The position numbers and the translations under genes are program-made. Shown piece after piece: positions 28,641 to 36,851 of a DNA stretch of 64,000 bases. Numbering within the stretch: the first letter of the stretch is position 1; the number at the start of each line of letters is the position of its first letter. Source of the DNA: Neisseria leonii. GTDB taxonomy: Bacteria > Pseudomonadota > Gammaproteobacteria > Burkholderiales > Neisseriaceae. The stretch spans positions 2,046,001-2,110,000 of the forward strand of contig NZ_CP145606.1 of NCBI RefSeq assembly GCF_028776105.2. The letters are read 5' to 3'. Below the pieces are notes generated by a model. It was not told the origin of the DNA and ran no database searches. It was given only the letters and a program-made list of their open reading frames with translations.

Positions 28641-29414
28641 TCAGGCTGACGGCGGTACTTTGTCGAACAGCCGGTAGAAGTTGGCGGTGGTGGTAGCGGC
28701 AATGTTTTCCAGGCTGTCACCGCGCAGTTTGGCGATAAATTCGGCGGTGTGGTACACATAGGCCGGCTCGTTGCTTTTGCCGCGTTTGGGAACGGGGGCG
28801 AGAAAAGGCGCATCGGTTTCCACCAGCAGGCGGTCCGCAGGGACATAGCGTGCCGCCTCCTGAATCAGCGGCGCGTTTTTGAAGGTTACGATGCCGGAAA
28901 ATGAAATGTAAAAACCTAAGTCGAGTGCCATTTTGGCGACACGCACATCTTCGGTGAAACAGTGGATGACGCCGCTGTAAGCGTTTTCGCTTTTGAGCAT
29001 GGCCATGGTGTCGTCGGCTGCTTCGCGGGTGTGGACAATCAGTGGCAGGCGGCTGAGGCGGCCGGCTTCGATGTGGGTGGCGAAGCGGCGGTGCTGCCAG
29101 CCCAAATCGCCTTTGCACCAGTAATAATCCAGCCCGGTTTCGCCGATGGCGACAACTTTTTCGTGTCGGGCGTGCGAGAGCAGTTCTTCCAAGCTGAATT
29201 CGGGGGTATCGGGGTCGTCGGGGTGGATGCCGACGCTGGCGTAGATTTCGCGGTGGGCTTGGGCAATCGCCAGCACTTCGTCGAAACTCCGGCGGCTGAC
29301 GCTGACGGCCAAGGCCTGCCGGACGTGGTTGGCGGCCATATTGGCCAAAACTTCGGGCAGGCGGTCGGCCAGTCCTTGAAAATTCAAATGGCAGTGTGAG
29401 TCGATTAATTGCAT
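28641..29414 (-). CDS. TatD-family metal-dependent hydrolase
   Basis: This 257-residue TIM-barrel hydrolase belongs to the TatD/YcfH/YjjV DNase-like family; it is not part of the Tat translocase. Metal ligands are visible: IDSHCHLNF (HxH) at residues 4-12, GETGLDYYW, VHTREA, HCFTE and ETDAPFLAP with the final Asp. The N-terminus is chosen at 29414 because MQLIDSHCHL is the family start; it overlaps the holB end by 10 bases, so it is translated from the holB transcript. YcfH follows holB in enterobacteria as well. Confidence 0.92.
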   Translation of the reverse strand: MQLIDSHCHLNFQGLADRLPEVLANMAANHVRQALAVSVSRRSFDEVLAIAQAHREIYASVGIHPDDPDTPEFSLEELLSHARHEKVVAIGETGLDYYWCKGDLGWQHRRFATHIEAGRLSRLPLIVHTREAADDTMAMLKSENAYSGVIHCFTEDVRVAKMALDLGFYISFSGIVTFKNAPLIQEAARYVPADRLLVETDAPFLAPVPKRGKSNEPAYVYHTAEFIAKLRGDSLENIAATTTANFYRLFDKVPPSA

Positions 29415-30388
29415 GATGATTTGTTTTGCCAGAAAGAAAGGTATTCGGTCAGCAGGTATTCCAACTGCATTTTCGCGCTCAGTGTGTGGCGGCCGTAGGG
29501 GTGCAGCAGGTTGATGCGGCGGTTGAGGTCGAACAGGGCGGCGGCAGCGGTGCGGCGGCCGACACCGGCCAGGGCGGTTTGGTGGTGCGGATAGTACAGC
29601 GGGGGCAGTTGCTGTTGTGCCAATCCGACATCGACCAGCCATTTTTGCAGCCAGTCGAGAAACAGGGCCAGCGGCCATTTTTTTTTGTCGAAATCGGCGG
29701 CAAAGTCCAAGATGCCGAGTAGGCGCGGCGCGGTGAGCAGTTCGGCCAGCCGTTCGCGCAGTGCGTCTTGCTCGGGTTGGGCTTCAAACAGGGGCGCGCC
29801 GCTGTGAAAGGCCAGCAGTGCTTCGGCGTTCTGTATGCCGTTTTCGGCCAGATAGGCGGCGGCTTCGGTATAACCGGGTGCGGGCAGCAGGTTTTCGCGG
29901 CAGCGGCTTTTGATGGTGGGCAGCAGTTTGTCGCGCGCGTGGCTGACGAGAATAAAATGTACGCCGGCAGGCGGTTCTTCCAATACTTTGAGCAGGGCGT
30001 TGGCCGCCTGAATGTTCATGCTTTCGGCCGGTTCGACCAAAACCACGCGCCGTCCGCCGCGCACGGCAGTCAGCTGGATTTTTTCGATGACGGCGCGCAC
30101 TTCGCTGATTTTAATCTGCAAAAGTTTGCGTGTTTCGCTTTCGCCCTCGGGCATCTCGGGCGTGAGCAGGTAGAAATCGGGGTGGCCGTTTTGCTGATAG
30201 AGGTGGCATGACGGGCAGATGCCGCAGGCTTCGCGGCCGCCGTTTTCGCACAGCAGGGTTTGTGCCAGATGCTGTGCGAATGCCGCTTTGCCGATGCCGG
30301 CTTTGCCGGAAAGCAGCAGGGCGTGGGGCAGGCGGCCGAGGTCGGCGGACAGGTCGTGCCAGGCGGATTGGTGCCAAGGATAAATCAT
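29405..30388 (-). CDS. holB: DNA polymerase III subunit delta'
   Basis: HolB is the stator subunit of the clamp loader. The 327-residue product has LPHALLLSGKAGIGKAAFAQ with a degenerate P-loop (Ala instead of Ser/Thr after GK), a four-cysteine zinc module (CENGG, CGICPSC), and the sensor region LVEPAESMNIQAANALLKVLEEPP. Length is normal for the subunit. It is followed, with overlap, by the TatD-family gene. Confidence 0.93.
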   Translation of the reverse strand: MIYPWHQSAWHDLSADLGRLPHALLLSGKAGIGKAAFAQHLAQTLLCENGGREACGICPSCHLYQQNGHPDFYLLTPEMPEGESETRKLLQIKISEVRAVIEKIQLTAVRGGRRVVLVEPAESMNIQAANALLKVLEEPPAGVHFILVSHARDKLLPTIKSRCRENLLPAPGYTEAAAYLAENGIQNAEALLAFHSGAPLFEAQPEQDALRERLAELLTAPRLLGILDFAADFDKKKWPLALFLDWLQKWLVDVGLAQQQLPPLYYPHHQTALAGVGRRTAAAALFDLNRRINLLHPYGRHTLSAKMQLEYLLTEYLSFWQNKSSCN

Positions 30389-30438
30389 GGGAAACGGCAG
30401 AAAAAAGAAAGGGCTTATTATAGCCCATTTACAGTAAA

Positions 30439-30525
30439 AGGCCGTCTGAAAACGGTGTGCAGCAAAGATGTCGGATACAAGTATCCGACCTACAACAGTG
30501 GGGCAGTTTCAGACGGCCTTTTTTA
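30439..30525. terminator. DUS-bounded hairpin cassette with internal palindrome and T-run
   Basis: AGGCCGTCTGAA (30439-30450) and its reverse complement (30508-30519) enclose the palindrome GTCGGATAC-AA-GTATCCGAC (30470-30489). T6 follows at 30518-30524. It separates holB from the rhodanese gene and may terminate in either direction. Confidence 0.55.
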
Positions 30526-30535
30526 GGGAACGGCA

Positions 30536-30862
30536 TCAATAGCGCACCATGGCGGTATCGACGGTTTGCGCCCAAGCGTCGATGCCGCCTTTGAGGTTGT
30601 ACAGATGCTCGAATCCGGCATCGGCCAGATAGGCCGCGCTGTGCAGGCTGCGGATGCCGTGGTGGCAGTACACGACAATCGGCCGGCCGTCGGGCAGTTC
30701 GTTATGGCGCAGGGGCAGCAGGTGCATGGGGATATGTACCGCACCGGGCAGGGCGCAGACGGCCACTTCGTCGTCTGAGCGCACATCGAGCAGCAGCAGA
30801 TCAGGCGTGTCGGCCAGCATCTGCTGCAACTGTTCGGGAGTGATTTGGGGAATGGTGTGCAT
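30536..30862 (-). CDS. Single-domain rhodanese-like protein
   Basis: The 108-residue product is a stand-alone rhodanese (sulfurtransferase) domain. LLLLDVRSDDE opens the domain, and VVYCHHGIRS is the active-site loop with the persulfide-forming Cys. No signal peptide is present, so it is cytoplasmic. It lies 7 bases downstream of the methyltransferase gene on the same strand, and they are likely co-transcribed. Sulfur acceptor unknown. Confidence 0.88.
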   Translation of the reverse strand: MHTIPQITPEQLQQMLADTPDLLLLDVRSDDEVAVCALPGAVHIPMHLLPLRHNELPDGRPIVVYCHHGIRSLHSAAYLADAGFEHLYNLKGGIDAWAQTVDTAMVRY

Positions 30863-30869
30863 GGTGCGG

Positions 30870-31526
30870 TCAGAATGTAAAACGGGTCGCGGCGGTATCG
30901 GCGGGGCTGTTCAGATAAGAAACGAAGGTGTCGAACAGGACTTTTTCTTCAAATACGCTGCCGTTGCGCGTGATCAGCAGGGCGCGCTGTACCGGTGCAT
31001 TGCCGACAATCACGGCCAGACGGCCGCCATCGCGCAATTGCTGTTTGAGGGTTTCGGGCACGCTTTTGAGTGCGCCGCCGACATAGACGGCATCGTAGGG
31101 TGCGGCAGCGGTGGGAGTGCTTAAGCCGTCGCCGTGTTCAAAGCGGATATTGGGCAAGCCCAGACGGTCTAAAACGGCTTGCGCGCGCGCCGATTGTTCG
31201 CGGTCGGTATCCATGGTAACGACTTGGGCGGCCAGTTTGGCCAAAACGGCAGTCGCATAGCCGGAACCGGTGCCGATTTCCAATACGGTTTCAGCGGGTT
31301 TGAGTGCCAACCCCTGAATCAGTCGCGCCACGATTTTCGGTTCCAACATGGATGCGCCATTGGGCAGCGGCAGGGCGGTATCGGCATAGGCATAAGGCTT
31401 TTGTGCCTCGCCGACAAAATGCTCGCGCGGGATTTCGGCCAGTGCGTCGAGCAGGTCGAAGTCCAGTACGTCCCACGGACGGATTTGCTGCTCTACCATA
31501 TTGAAACGTGCTTGTTCGAAATCCAT
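30870..31526 (-). CDS. Protein-L-isoaspartate O-methyltransferase family protein
   Basis: The 218-residue AdoMet-dependent methyltransferase has the PCMT-family layout: MVEQQIRPWDVLD near the N-terminus, ALPLPNGASMLEPKIVARL, and the AdoMet loop VLEIGTGSGYATAVLA. The canonical TISAPH-type pocket of true PCMTs is replaced by PLPNGASMLEP, as in many beta-proteobacterial paralogs, so repair of isoaspartate is uncertain. It precedes the rhodanese gene. Confidence 0.8.
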   Translation of the reverse strand: MDFEQARFNMVEQQIRPWDVLDFDLLDALAEIPREHFVGEAQKPYAYADTALPLPNGASMLEPKIVARLIQGLALKPAETVLEIGTGSGYATAVLAKLAAQVVTMDTDREQSARAQAVLDRLGLPNIRFEHGDGLSTPTAAAPYDAVYVGGALKSVPETLKQQLRDGGRLAVIVGNAPVQRALLITRNGSVFEEKVLFDTFVSYLNSPADTAATRFTF

Positions 31527-31587
31527 TGCCGGGCTCCGTGTCGGTATGAAAAATAATGTCGGCGATTATAAAGGCTGCGGCAGTTTT

Positions 31588-32073
31588 TTAACAGTTGTGC
31601 AGACGGCTAATCAGTGCGGCGGCCTGTTCGAGACCGGCGGCATCGTGTTCGTCAAAAACGGCGGTTTGTTCGGCATCGGCATCCAAAACGGCAAACACAT
31701 GGCCGTAACGGTCGAAAATCGGTACGACGATTTCCGACTGTGAAAGCGGAGAACAGGCGATGTGGCCGGGGTGGACGCGGACATCGGCGACCACCAGCGT
31801 GGTTTTCTGCTGCCATGCCTGACCGCACACGCCGCGCCCGTAGGCGATGCGGGTGCAGGCGGGCGGGCCTTGGAAGGGGCCGAGTACGAGTTCGTTCTCT
31901 TCCACCAGATAAAAACCCACCCACAGCCAGCCGAATGTCTGTTTGAGAACGGCGGCGGTGTTGGCCAGATTGGCGGTCAGATTGGGTTCGCCGTCCAGCA
32001 GGGCGGCCAGCTGCGGCAGCAGTTCGGCGTATTGTTGTGTTTTGCCGGTGGCGGAAATGTGAAGTTCGTGCAT
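31588..32073 (-). CDS. msrC: Free methionine-(R)-sulfoxide reductase (GAF-domain fRMsr)
   Basis: fRMsr reduces free methionine-R-sulfoxide, an oxidative-stress repair function. The 161-residue single GAF domain has the three conserved cysteines in PPACTRIAYGRGVCGQAW and HIACSPLSQSEIVVPI, the latter also being the family signature. The start at 32073 matches the conserved N-terminus; the in-frame extension to 32244 overlaps upstream regulatory sequence. Confidence 0.92.
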   Translation of the reverse strand: MHELHISATGKTQQYAELLPQLAALLDGEPNLTANLANTAAVLKQTFGWLWVGFYLVEENELVLGPFQGPPACTRIAYGRGVCGQAWQQKTTLVVADVRVHPGHIACSPLSQSEIVVPIFDRYGHVFAVLDADAEQTAVFDEHDAAGLEQAAALISRLHNC

Positions 32074-32265
32074 GGATTGTGTGGGGTGAAATCGGGAAAC
32101 GCGGTATTGTAGCGCAAATCGGGTATAATTTAGGCGTTTTGGCCATCTGTTTTGCCGGGAAAACGGAGTAGGGTTGGCGTGGTGCGGTTTTAGTGTATGT
32201 ATTTGGACCGGACGGAAACCGCGTTGCTTACTTTGGGTCTGCACCTGCTTTGGTGCGGGTTGGTA

Positions 32266-32336
32266 TGGCCGTTTGAAACCGCTTCGCTTGTTTTAGCTGC
32301 GCAGAAATGGTGTTGCACACTATTTTCAGACGGCCT
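32266..32336. repeat. DUS-bounded repeat upstream of dsbB
   Basis: A degenerate DUS (GGCCGTTTGAA) at 32267-32277 and TTCAGACGGCCT at 32325-32336 bracket TTTTAGCTGCGCAGAAA and AATGGTGTTGCACACTATT, the same modules as in the 28-kb and 33-kb cassettes. Confidence 0.6.
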
Positions 32337-32352
32337 TGTTAAGGAGAAATCA

Positions 32353-32835
32353 ATGGATTATCGTCGTGCCGTATGGACGGCATTTGTTTTGGGCGCGTTG
32401 TGTACGGCCGGTTCGTTTTTTGCCCAATATGTGCTGCTGCTCAATCCTTGCCCGCTGTGTATTTTGCAGCGGTTGGCGGTAATGGCGGTGATGCTGGTGT
32501 CGGGTGTGTGTCTGCTGTTGCCCTTGATGCGGCGCGGGGCGCAGCGGTCGGCGGCTGTTTTGATCAGCATACCCGCAGTATGGGGAGTCGGGGTGGCGGT
32601 CTATCAGCTTTGGCTGCAGAGCCTGCCCGATATGGAACGGCCGTCCTGCGGTGCGCCGTGGACATTCCGTCTGCGCGACTGGCCGTTGTTTGATGTGTGG
32701 GAACCGGTGGTACGCGGCATGGGGGATTGTGCATCGCGTACGGCGGTGCTGGGCGTGCCGCTGCCGGTGTGGACGCTGTTGTTTGCGGCGGCGGTGCTGG
32801 CAGTGGTGTGGGGCGGTTTGCTGTGCCGCCGTTGA
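32353..32835 (+). CDS. dsbB: Disulfide bond formation protein B
   Basis: DsbB reoxidises DsbA in the periplasm and passes electrons to quinone. The 160-residue protein has four membrane spans, the first periplasmic Cys pair as NPCPLCILQR, and a second pair in the larger periplasmic loop (RPSCGAP and GDCASR). AAGGAG at 32341-32346 fits ATG 32353; the longer in-frame version from 32197 would run through the repeat. Encoded alone. Confidence 0.94.
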   Translation: MDYRRAVWTAFVLGALCTAGSFFAQYVLLLNPCPLCILQRLAVMAVMLVSGVCLLLPLMRRGAQRSAAVLISIPAVWGVGVAVYQLWLQSLPDMERPSCGAPWTFRLRDWPLFDVWEPVVRGMGDCASRTAVLGVPLPVWTLLFAAAVLAVVWGGLLCRR

Positions 32836-32873
32836 ATCGAAATGAGTGCTGCACCAACCGGGGTGGCATCAGA

Positions 32874-33013
32874 AGCAGACATAGTCGGGTTCCTTTGAAT
32901 TTAACGGATGGTAAACAAAGGAACTCGAACCGGGCTGATGCAAGTGATGATGACTGTGACTCAAATAAACCGTGAAATTTTGTTAAGCTCCTTCGAGCCT
33001 GTAATATTAAGGC
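32874..33013 (-). repeat. About 143-bp intergenic repeat, copy B (inverted partner of 4820-4962)
   Basis: The reverse complement matches copy A over nearly the whole length, with scattered substitutions, including the hairpin GAGTTCCTTT / AAAGGAACCCGAC. In both copies the outer end runs into a DUS (33010-33021 here). The region lies between dsbB and the ComEA-like gene and has no coding content. Confidence 0.7.
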
Positions 33014-33300
33014 CGTCTGAAAATAGTGTGCAGCACTATTTCTGCGCAGCTAAAACGGGCAAAGCGGGTTTTTGTAAAGCTAAAACGTATGCTTAAAAAA
33101 CCGGAACGGTTTAGGGAGCAGTAATTTGAGGCCTGAATCCCGTGTTGCCGGATTCGGTTTGAAGCCGGCTCGGCCTGTCCCTGTGATTATGCTGAATGAA
33201 GGTATGGAAGCTGCCTGCCTGTTGTGCGAAGGCGGCATACTGCCTGTATTCTCTGCGTTCTCAGTTCTCAAAAATCCCTAAGTTTTTGTCTTTATTTGTA
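33010..33300. other. Intergenic region: DUS-led repeat modules, otherwise no recognisable gene
   Basis: A DUS at 33010-33021 is followed by AATAGTGTGCAGCACTATT, TTTCTGCGCAGCTAAAAC and TTTTTGTAAAGCTAAAACG, the same modules as the 28-kb and 32-kb cassettes, but with no closing DUS. From about 33100 to 33300 I see only a short minus-strand frame (33080-33271) without a ribosome binding site or recognisable protein, which I do not call. Confidence 0.5.
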
Positions 33301-33392
33301 TATTATGCGCTTTCTGTTTTTAAGTGGATGGAAGGTGTCATGTTGGTTGTACGTTCTAAAAAAGCAATATCGTAAATAAATGTAAATAATGC

Positions 33393-33421
33393 TTGTGGCA
33401 TATTTCATCTGAAGTTAATAT
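33393..33421 (+). promoter_or_regulatory. Candidate sigma-70 promoter for the ComEA-like gene
   Basis: TTGTGG (33393-33398), 17-base spacer, TAATAT (33416-33421), 40 bases upstream of the start codon. The region is AT-rich compared with surrounding sequence. Prediction only. Confidence 0.35.
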
Positions 33422-33448
33422 CGGTTTTCATTTATGTCAAATGAATAA

Positions 33449-33748
<300 letters not shown>

Positions 33749-33835
33749 AGCCAGCCGCTTGGCGGGTTGGCATCTCGAATCATGCGGTACCGTTTCAAGC
33801 GGCTGTCTTATATTAAAAATATTACTATTTTGATT

Positions 33836-34120
33836 TCAAGAAGCACTGCATGCTTCTGCCAATTCGGAATAAATGTCCGGATGCTGTTTTTTCAGTGCGG
33901 CGGCGACAGCCATATCGGTGCTATTGACTTTGGCGAGATCCAAATGTTCGATATGCACTAAACGCAGCAGTTCGCGTACGGGTTTAGGCATATTGCGGCC
34001 GGATTCGTAGCGGGAGCCGCCGGACTGGGTAACGCCTAACAGGCTCCAGAATTCTTGCTGGTTCATGCCCAGATTTTTTCGGATTTCGCGGATGTTTTCG
34101 ATTTCGGCAAAGGATTTCAT
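33836..34120 (-). CDS. XRE-family helix-turn-helix protein
   Basis: The 94-residue protein has a Cro/CI-type HTH at residues 10-55 (IREIRKNLGMNQQEFWSLLGVTQSGGSRYESGR, split here as consecutive segments), with the recognition helix around TQSGGSRYESG, and a helical C-terminus (DMAVAAALKKQHPDIYSEL). It is divergent from the pilin gene at 34395 and may regulate it or itself through the AT-rich inverted repeat at 34208-34234. Related small HTH proteins are common in Neisseriaceae; the regulon is unknown. Confidence 0.75.
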   Translation of the reverse strand: MKSFAEIENIREIRKNLGMNQQEFWSLLGVTQSGGSRYESGRNMPKPVRELLRLVHIEHLDLAKVNSTDMAVAAALKKQHPDIYSELAEACSAS

Positions 34121-34207
34121 GGTACTGCTGGCCTTTTGTTTCGTTTGAAAAAAGCTTCCAGGTTGGATAAATACCGTTCCCGGTGAATTTATTTACATGC
34201 TAATGAT

Positions 34208-34234
34208 AGCATTTTTTATATGACAAAAAATGCT
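34208..34234. promoter_or_regulatory. Inverted repeat AGCATTTTTT-N7-AAAAAATGCT, candidate operator
   Basis: A perfect 10-bp inverted repeat with a 7-base spacer lies between the divergent HTH and pilin genes, 88 bases from the HTH start. Its size fits a dimeric HTH regulator. Whether the HTH protein binds it is inference. Confidence 0.4.
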
Positions 34235-34289
34235 TACGGCTACACAGATACCGAAGTTTACTCTTCAGAGGGGGAGGAGAAAAGGCGGC

Positions 34290-34319
34290 TTGCGGTAATT
34301 TGTGAAATAAAATTATAAG
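34290..34319 (+). promoter_or_regulatory. Candidate promoter for the pilin gene
   Basis: TTGCGG (34290-34295), 18-base spacer, TATAAG (34314-34319), giving a leader of about 70 bases before the pilin start at 34395. Prediction only. Confidence 0.35.
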
Positions 34320-34394
34320 TATTATTAATTTGGTGCGTTGTAAAATATCTTGGCAGTCCGTCTGTTACAGGCGGATATGGCAAAGGAGAGCGGC

Positions 34395-34913
34395 ATGGTA
34401 TTGATGCAAAAGGGTTTTACATTGATTGAGTTAATGATCGTGATCATTATCATCGGTGTGTTGATCGGTGTCGGTTTGCCGATGTATCAGGGTTATGTTG
34501 CGGAGTCGCAGATGACGCGGGTTGCGGCAGAGCTGTCGAGTCGGAAGCCGATTATTGAGGCGGCTTTGTTGAAAGGGCGGACACTGACTTTGGGCAGCAG
34601 GGCGCCGACCGGAGACAATTCGGAGGCACTCGGCTTTTATGACGAGGAGTTGGCGGCAGGCGGTCAGCCGACTACGCAGCCGGTATCCGAGCTTTTATCT
34701 GCTGTGGCATTGACGGGATTTGCCTCAGGTAGTGATACAAATGAATTGACGGCTACGTTGGGACGCAGTGCCAGTTCCGATTTGGGTAATACAACGATTA
34801 CGCTGTCGCGTACAGGTACGGGTATTTGGCGTTGCCTTATCGCCAATACGGGGAGTGCTTGGAAAGACAGCTATGCACCTGCAAATTGCGAAGTGGCGGC
34901 AGATGGTTCCTAA
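34395..34913 (+). CDS. Type IV pilin (class III signal, PilE-like)
   Basis: The 172-residue prepilin has a 7-residue leader MVLMQKG, cleavage before Phe, and the N-terminal FTLIELMIVIIIIGVLIGVGLP with Glu5, the hallmark of PilD-processed pilins. The C-terminal part has a two-cysteine disulfide region (GIWRCLIANTG ... SYAPANCEV) like PilE-type major pilins of Neisseria and Moraxella. AAGGAG at 34383-34388 selects ATG 34395 over later in-frame starts. It is encoded alone and followed by a strong terminator. It could be the major pilin or a minor pilin such as a ComP-like one; the lack of the tripartite ComP features leaves this open. Confidence 0.85.
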   Translation: MVLMQKGFTLIELMIVIIIIGVLIGVGLPMYQGYVAESQMTRVAAELSSRKPIIEAALLKGRTLTLGSRAPTGDNSEALGFYDEELAAGGQPTTQPVSELLSAVALTGFASGSDTNELTATLGRSASSDLGNTTITLSRTGTGIWRCLIANTGSAWKDSYAPANCEVAADGS

Positions 34914-34955
34914 CGGGTAGGAACGGATCGTACGGTGTAATCATGAAAAGATATG

Positions 34956-34987
34956 CCGAACCAGCTTGGTGCAGGTTCGGTTTTTTT
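34956..34987 (+). terminator. Rho-independent terminator of the pilin gene
   Basis: CCGAACC (34956-34962) and GGTTCGG (34974-34980) form the stem, followed by T7 (34981-34987), 42 bases after the pilin stop. Confidence 0.85.
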
Positions 34988-35251
34988 GATGTTTGGATAC
35001 GGGATAGTAGTGCAGTGCCTTGCAGCTTGAAGGTTGAAAGATTGAGAGAAGTTACGGATTTGTTGGTTTGGTGTAGTAATTTGGTTTAACCAATTTCTTA
35101 TCCAAGCTTTATCGGATTTGGCTGTCTGTATCCGGTAGTGTTTTGCGGATTCCGGTATCGGAGCCGGTTACTTTGTTTGAAGAGGACATTGATTCACGGT
35201 TTTGACGGCACATGGCGGATTGGTCTGAATGGCCGTTAAAATACATGACCC

Positions 35252-35563
35252 ATGTTTCAGACGCGAGCTGCAGCGAATCTGAGTATCCTAATTCTTGTGG
35301 CTGTGGCGGTATGGTGTCTATTTGAATTGGCAAAACATCGTTATACGGTGGAATACGGAAGTTTGATTTTTGAAATGAATGAATTTTTTGGCGAAACCGT
35401 GCTGTTGTGGTGGCGGAATCGGTATTGCCAAGCAAAGAGACAATTTTTTTTGAAACCAGATTGTTTGGGTGGGAAAATCACATCGTACGGTCAATTTGCC
35501 GACACCTATTTGAGCAAACATCCCTACGGCACTTATAAGGGGGCGGAATCATGTTCAAAGTAA
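35252..35563 (+). CDS. Hypothetical small membrane-anchored protein (doubtful)
   Basis: The only sizeable frame in the 840-base pilin-hydrolase gap encodes 103 residues with a hydrophobic span LSILILVAVAVWCLF near the N-terminus and a protein-like, aromatic C-terminal part (GGKITSYGQFADTYLSKHPYG). No ribosome binding site precedes the ATG, and the first codons overlap a partial DUS. It may be a real small gene, a gene remnant, or chance. I do not recognise it. Confidence 0.3.
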   Translation: MFQTRAAANLSILILVAVAVWCLFELAKHRYTVEYGSLIFEMNEFFGETVLLWWRNRYCQAKRQFFLKPDCLGGKITSYGQFADTYLSKHPYGTYKGAESCSK

Positions 35564-35569
35564 GGTAAA

Positions 35570-35710
35570 TGGCAATTTGTTCTTGATTGTTTTCCGGCAA
35601 CAATCGTTTATTTCTGCGTAAAAACGTGCCAATAGGCGACATTGGCTTGCATTTTTGCCTTGAAAAGGACGCTTTTGTTTGACAAATCAACTCACGCTCA
35701 AATTGTCATG
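35570..35710. repeat. Possible relative of the 16.5-kb inverted-repeat element
   Basis: TTCTGCGTAAAAACGTGC and GCTTGCATTTTTGCCTTGAAA follow the order and spacing of TTCTGCGTTAAAAATGTGC and ACTTACATTTTCGCCTTGAA in the 16.5-kb element. The terminal inverted repeats of that element are not seen here, so this may be a decayed relative. Confidence 0.35.
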
Positions 35711-35752
35711 TGCCGTCAGCCTGGATATTAAAAAATAAATGAGGGATCATGC

Positions 35753-36637
35753 ATGTTTATCAGAGAAGATGTGGATTTTTTATCGCACGGTGTGCGATGC
35801 AGTGCTTGGTTCTACCGTCCGAAGAGGGAGGAAAAATACCCTGTGATTGTCATGGCGCATGGTTTGGGCGGCGTGCGCGAAATGCGGTTAGATGCTTATG
35901 CCGAACGTTTTGTTCAGGCGGGTTTCGCTTGTTTTCTTTTTGATTATCGCAATTTTGGTGCGAGTGATGGTCGGGAGCGGCAAAAAATCAGCGTTAAAGA
36001 ACAGTTGGGTGATTGGCATCATGCCATTGATTTTGTTAAACAAGATGGGCAAGTTAATCAAGAGGAAATTTTACTTTTCGGTACTTCATTCAGTGGCGGC
36101 CATGTGATTGTGCTGTCATCGCAACGCACGGATATTCGTGCGAGTATTGCCCAATGCCCTTATACGGATACTTTGGCGACCCTGCGAACCGTGCCGCTTT
36201 TGACCGGCCTGAAAACCATACCTGTGGCAATCGCGGATAAATTGGGGGCAGTGTTGGGTTGCCGCCCTTTGATGTTGAAATTGGCGGGTGCACCAAACAG
36301 CGCGGCGATTATGGCGGTGCCTGATTATGGAGAATGTTTTCGGCTTATCCCTGCCAATTATGATTTTATCAACCAAGCACCTGCACGGACTTTGCTGGAA
36401 TTTTTAACTTATTCGCCCAGCCGTTACACGCAAAATGTCCAATGTCCGATTTTTTATGCGGTTTGCCTGAAAGACAGCCTTGCACCGGCCAAAGAAACCA
36501 TTGCTTGTGCCAAACGTTCTGTGCATGGCGTGATTGGGGAATACGATATGGGGCATTTTGAAATCTATTTGGGGCAGGCTTTCGAGCAAGTTATCCGGGA
36601 CTATATTGATTTTTACGGACAGGTGTTGGCTGATTAG
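35753..36637 (+). CDS. Alpha/beta hydrolase family protein
   Basis: The 294-residue cytoplasmic protein has the alpha/beta hydrolase fold: oxyanion-region VMAHGLGGVREM, FDYRNFGASDG, the nucleophile elbow GTSFSGG, and a C-terminal His in YDMGHFEIY with a candidate acid Asp at VCLKDSLAP. It resembles the dienelactone hydrolase/acetyl-xylan-esterase-like group of thioesterases and peptidases. GAGGGA precedes ATG 35753. GC content is lower than the flanking housekeeping genes. Substrate unknown. Confidence 0.8.
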   Translation: MFIREDVDFLSHGVRCSAWFYRPKREEKYPVIVMAHGLGGVREMRLDAYAERFVQAGFACFLFDYRNFGASDGRERQKISVKEQLGDWHHAIDFVKQDGQVNQEEILLFGTSFSGGHVIVLSSQRTDIRASIAQCPYTDTLATLRTVPLLTGLKTIPVAIADKLGAVLGCRPLMLKLAGAPNSAAIMAVPDYGECFRLIPANYDFINQAPARTLLEFLTYSPSRYTQNVQCPIFYAVCLKDSLAPAKETIACAKRSVHGVIGEYDMGHFEIYLGQAFEQVIRDYIDFYGQVLAD

Positions 36638-36815
36638 TGTTTATTATTTTCAACCGATTCAAGTCATGGAGGTTTATGATGTTTTGAGCCGGTTATTTTT
36701 CAATATTGGGGGAGGTGGCCGTAACCGTTGCACTTGGTTGCGGTGTTGTGAGCGGGAAGGTTTTTTCGGACAGCACACGTTATCCGTTTTTAATGAGGAA
36801 ATGAAAAGTGGGTTG

Positions 36816-36850
36816 AGGCCGTCTGAACGGGATTTCAGACGGCCTTTTTG
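36816..36850. terminator. Inverted-DUS terminator
   Basis: AGGCCGTCTGAA (36816-36827) with its reverse complement (36834-36845) and a following T5. It lies between the convergent hydrolase and rsmE genes and can serve the plus-strand transcript directly. Confidence 0.75.
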
Positions 36851-36851
36851 T

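Noticed and set aside
33080..33271. 63-residue minus-strand frame upstream of the ComEA-like gene
   Set aside because: It overlaps repeat modules, lacks a ribosome binding site and has no protein-like features.
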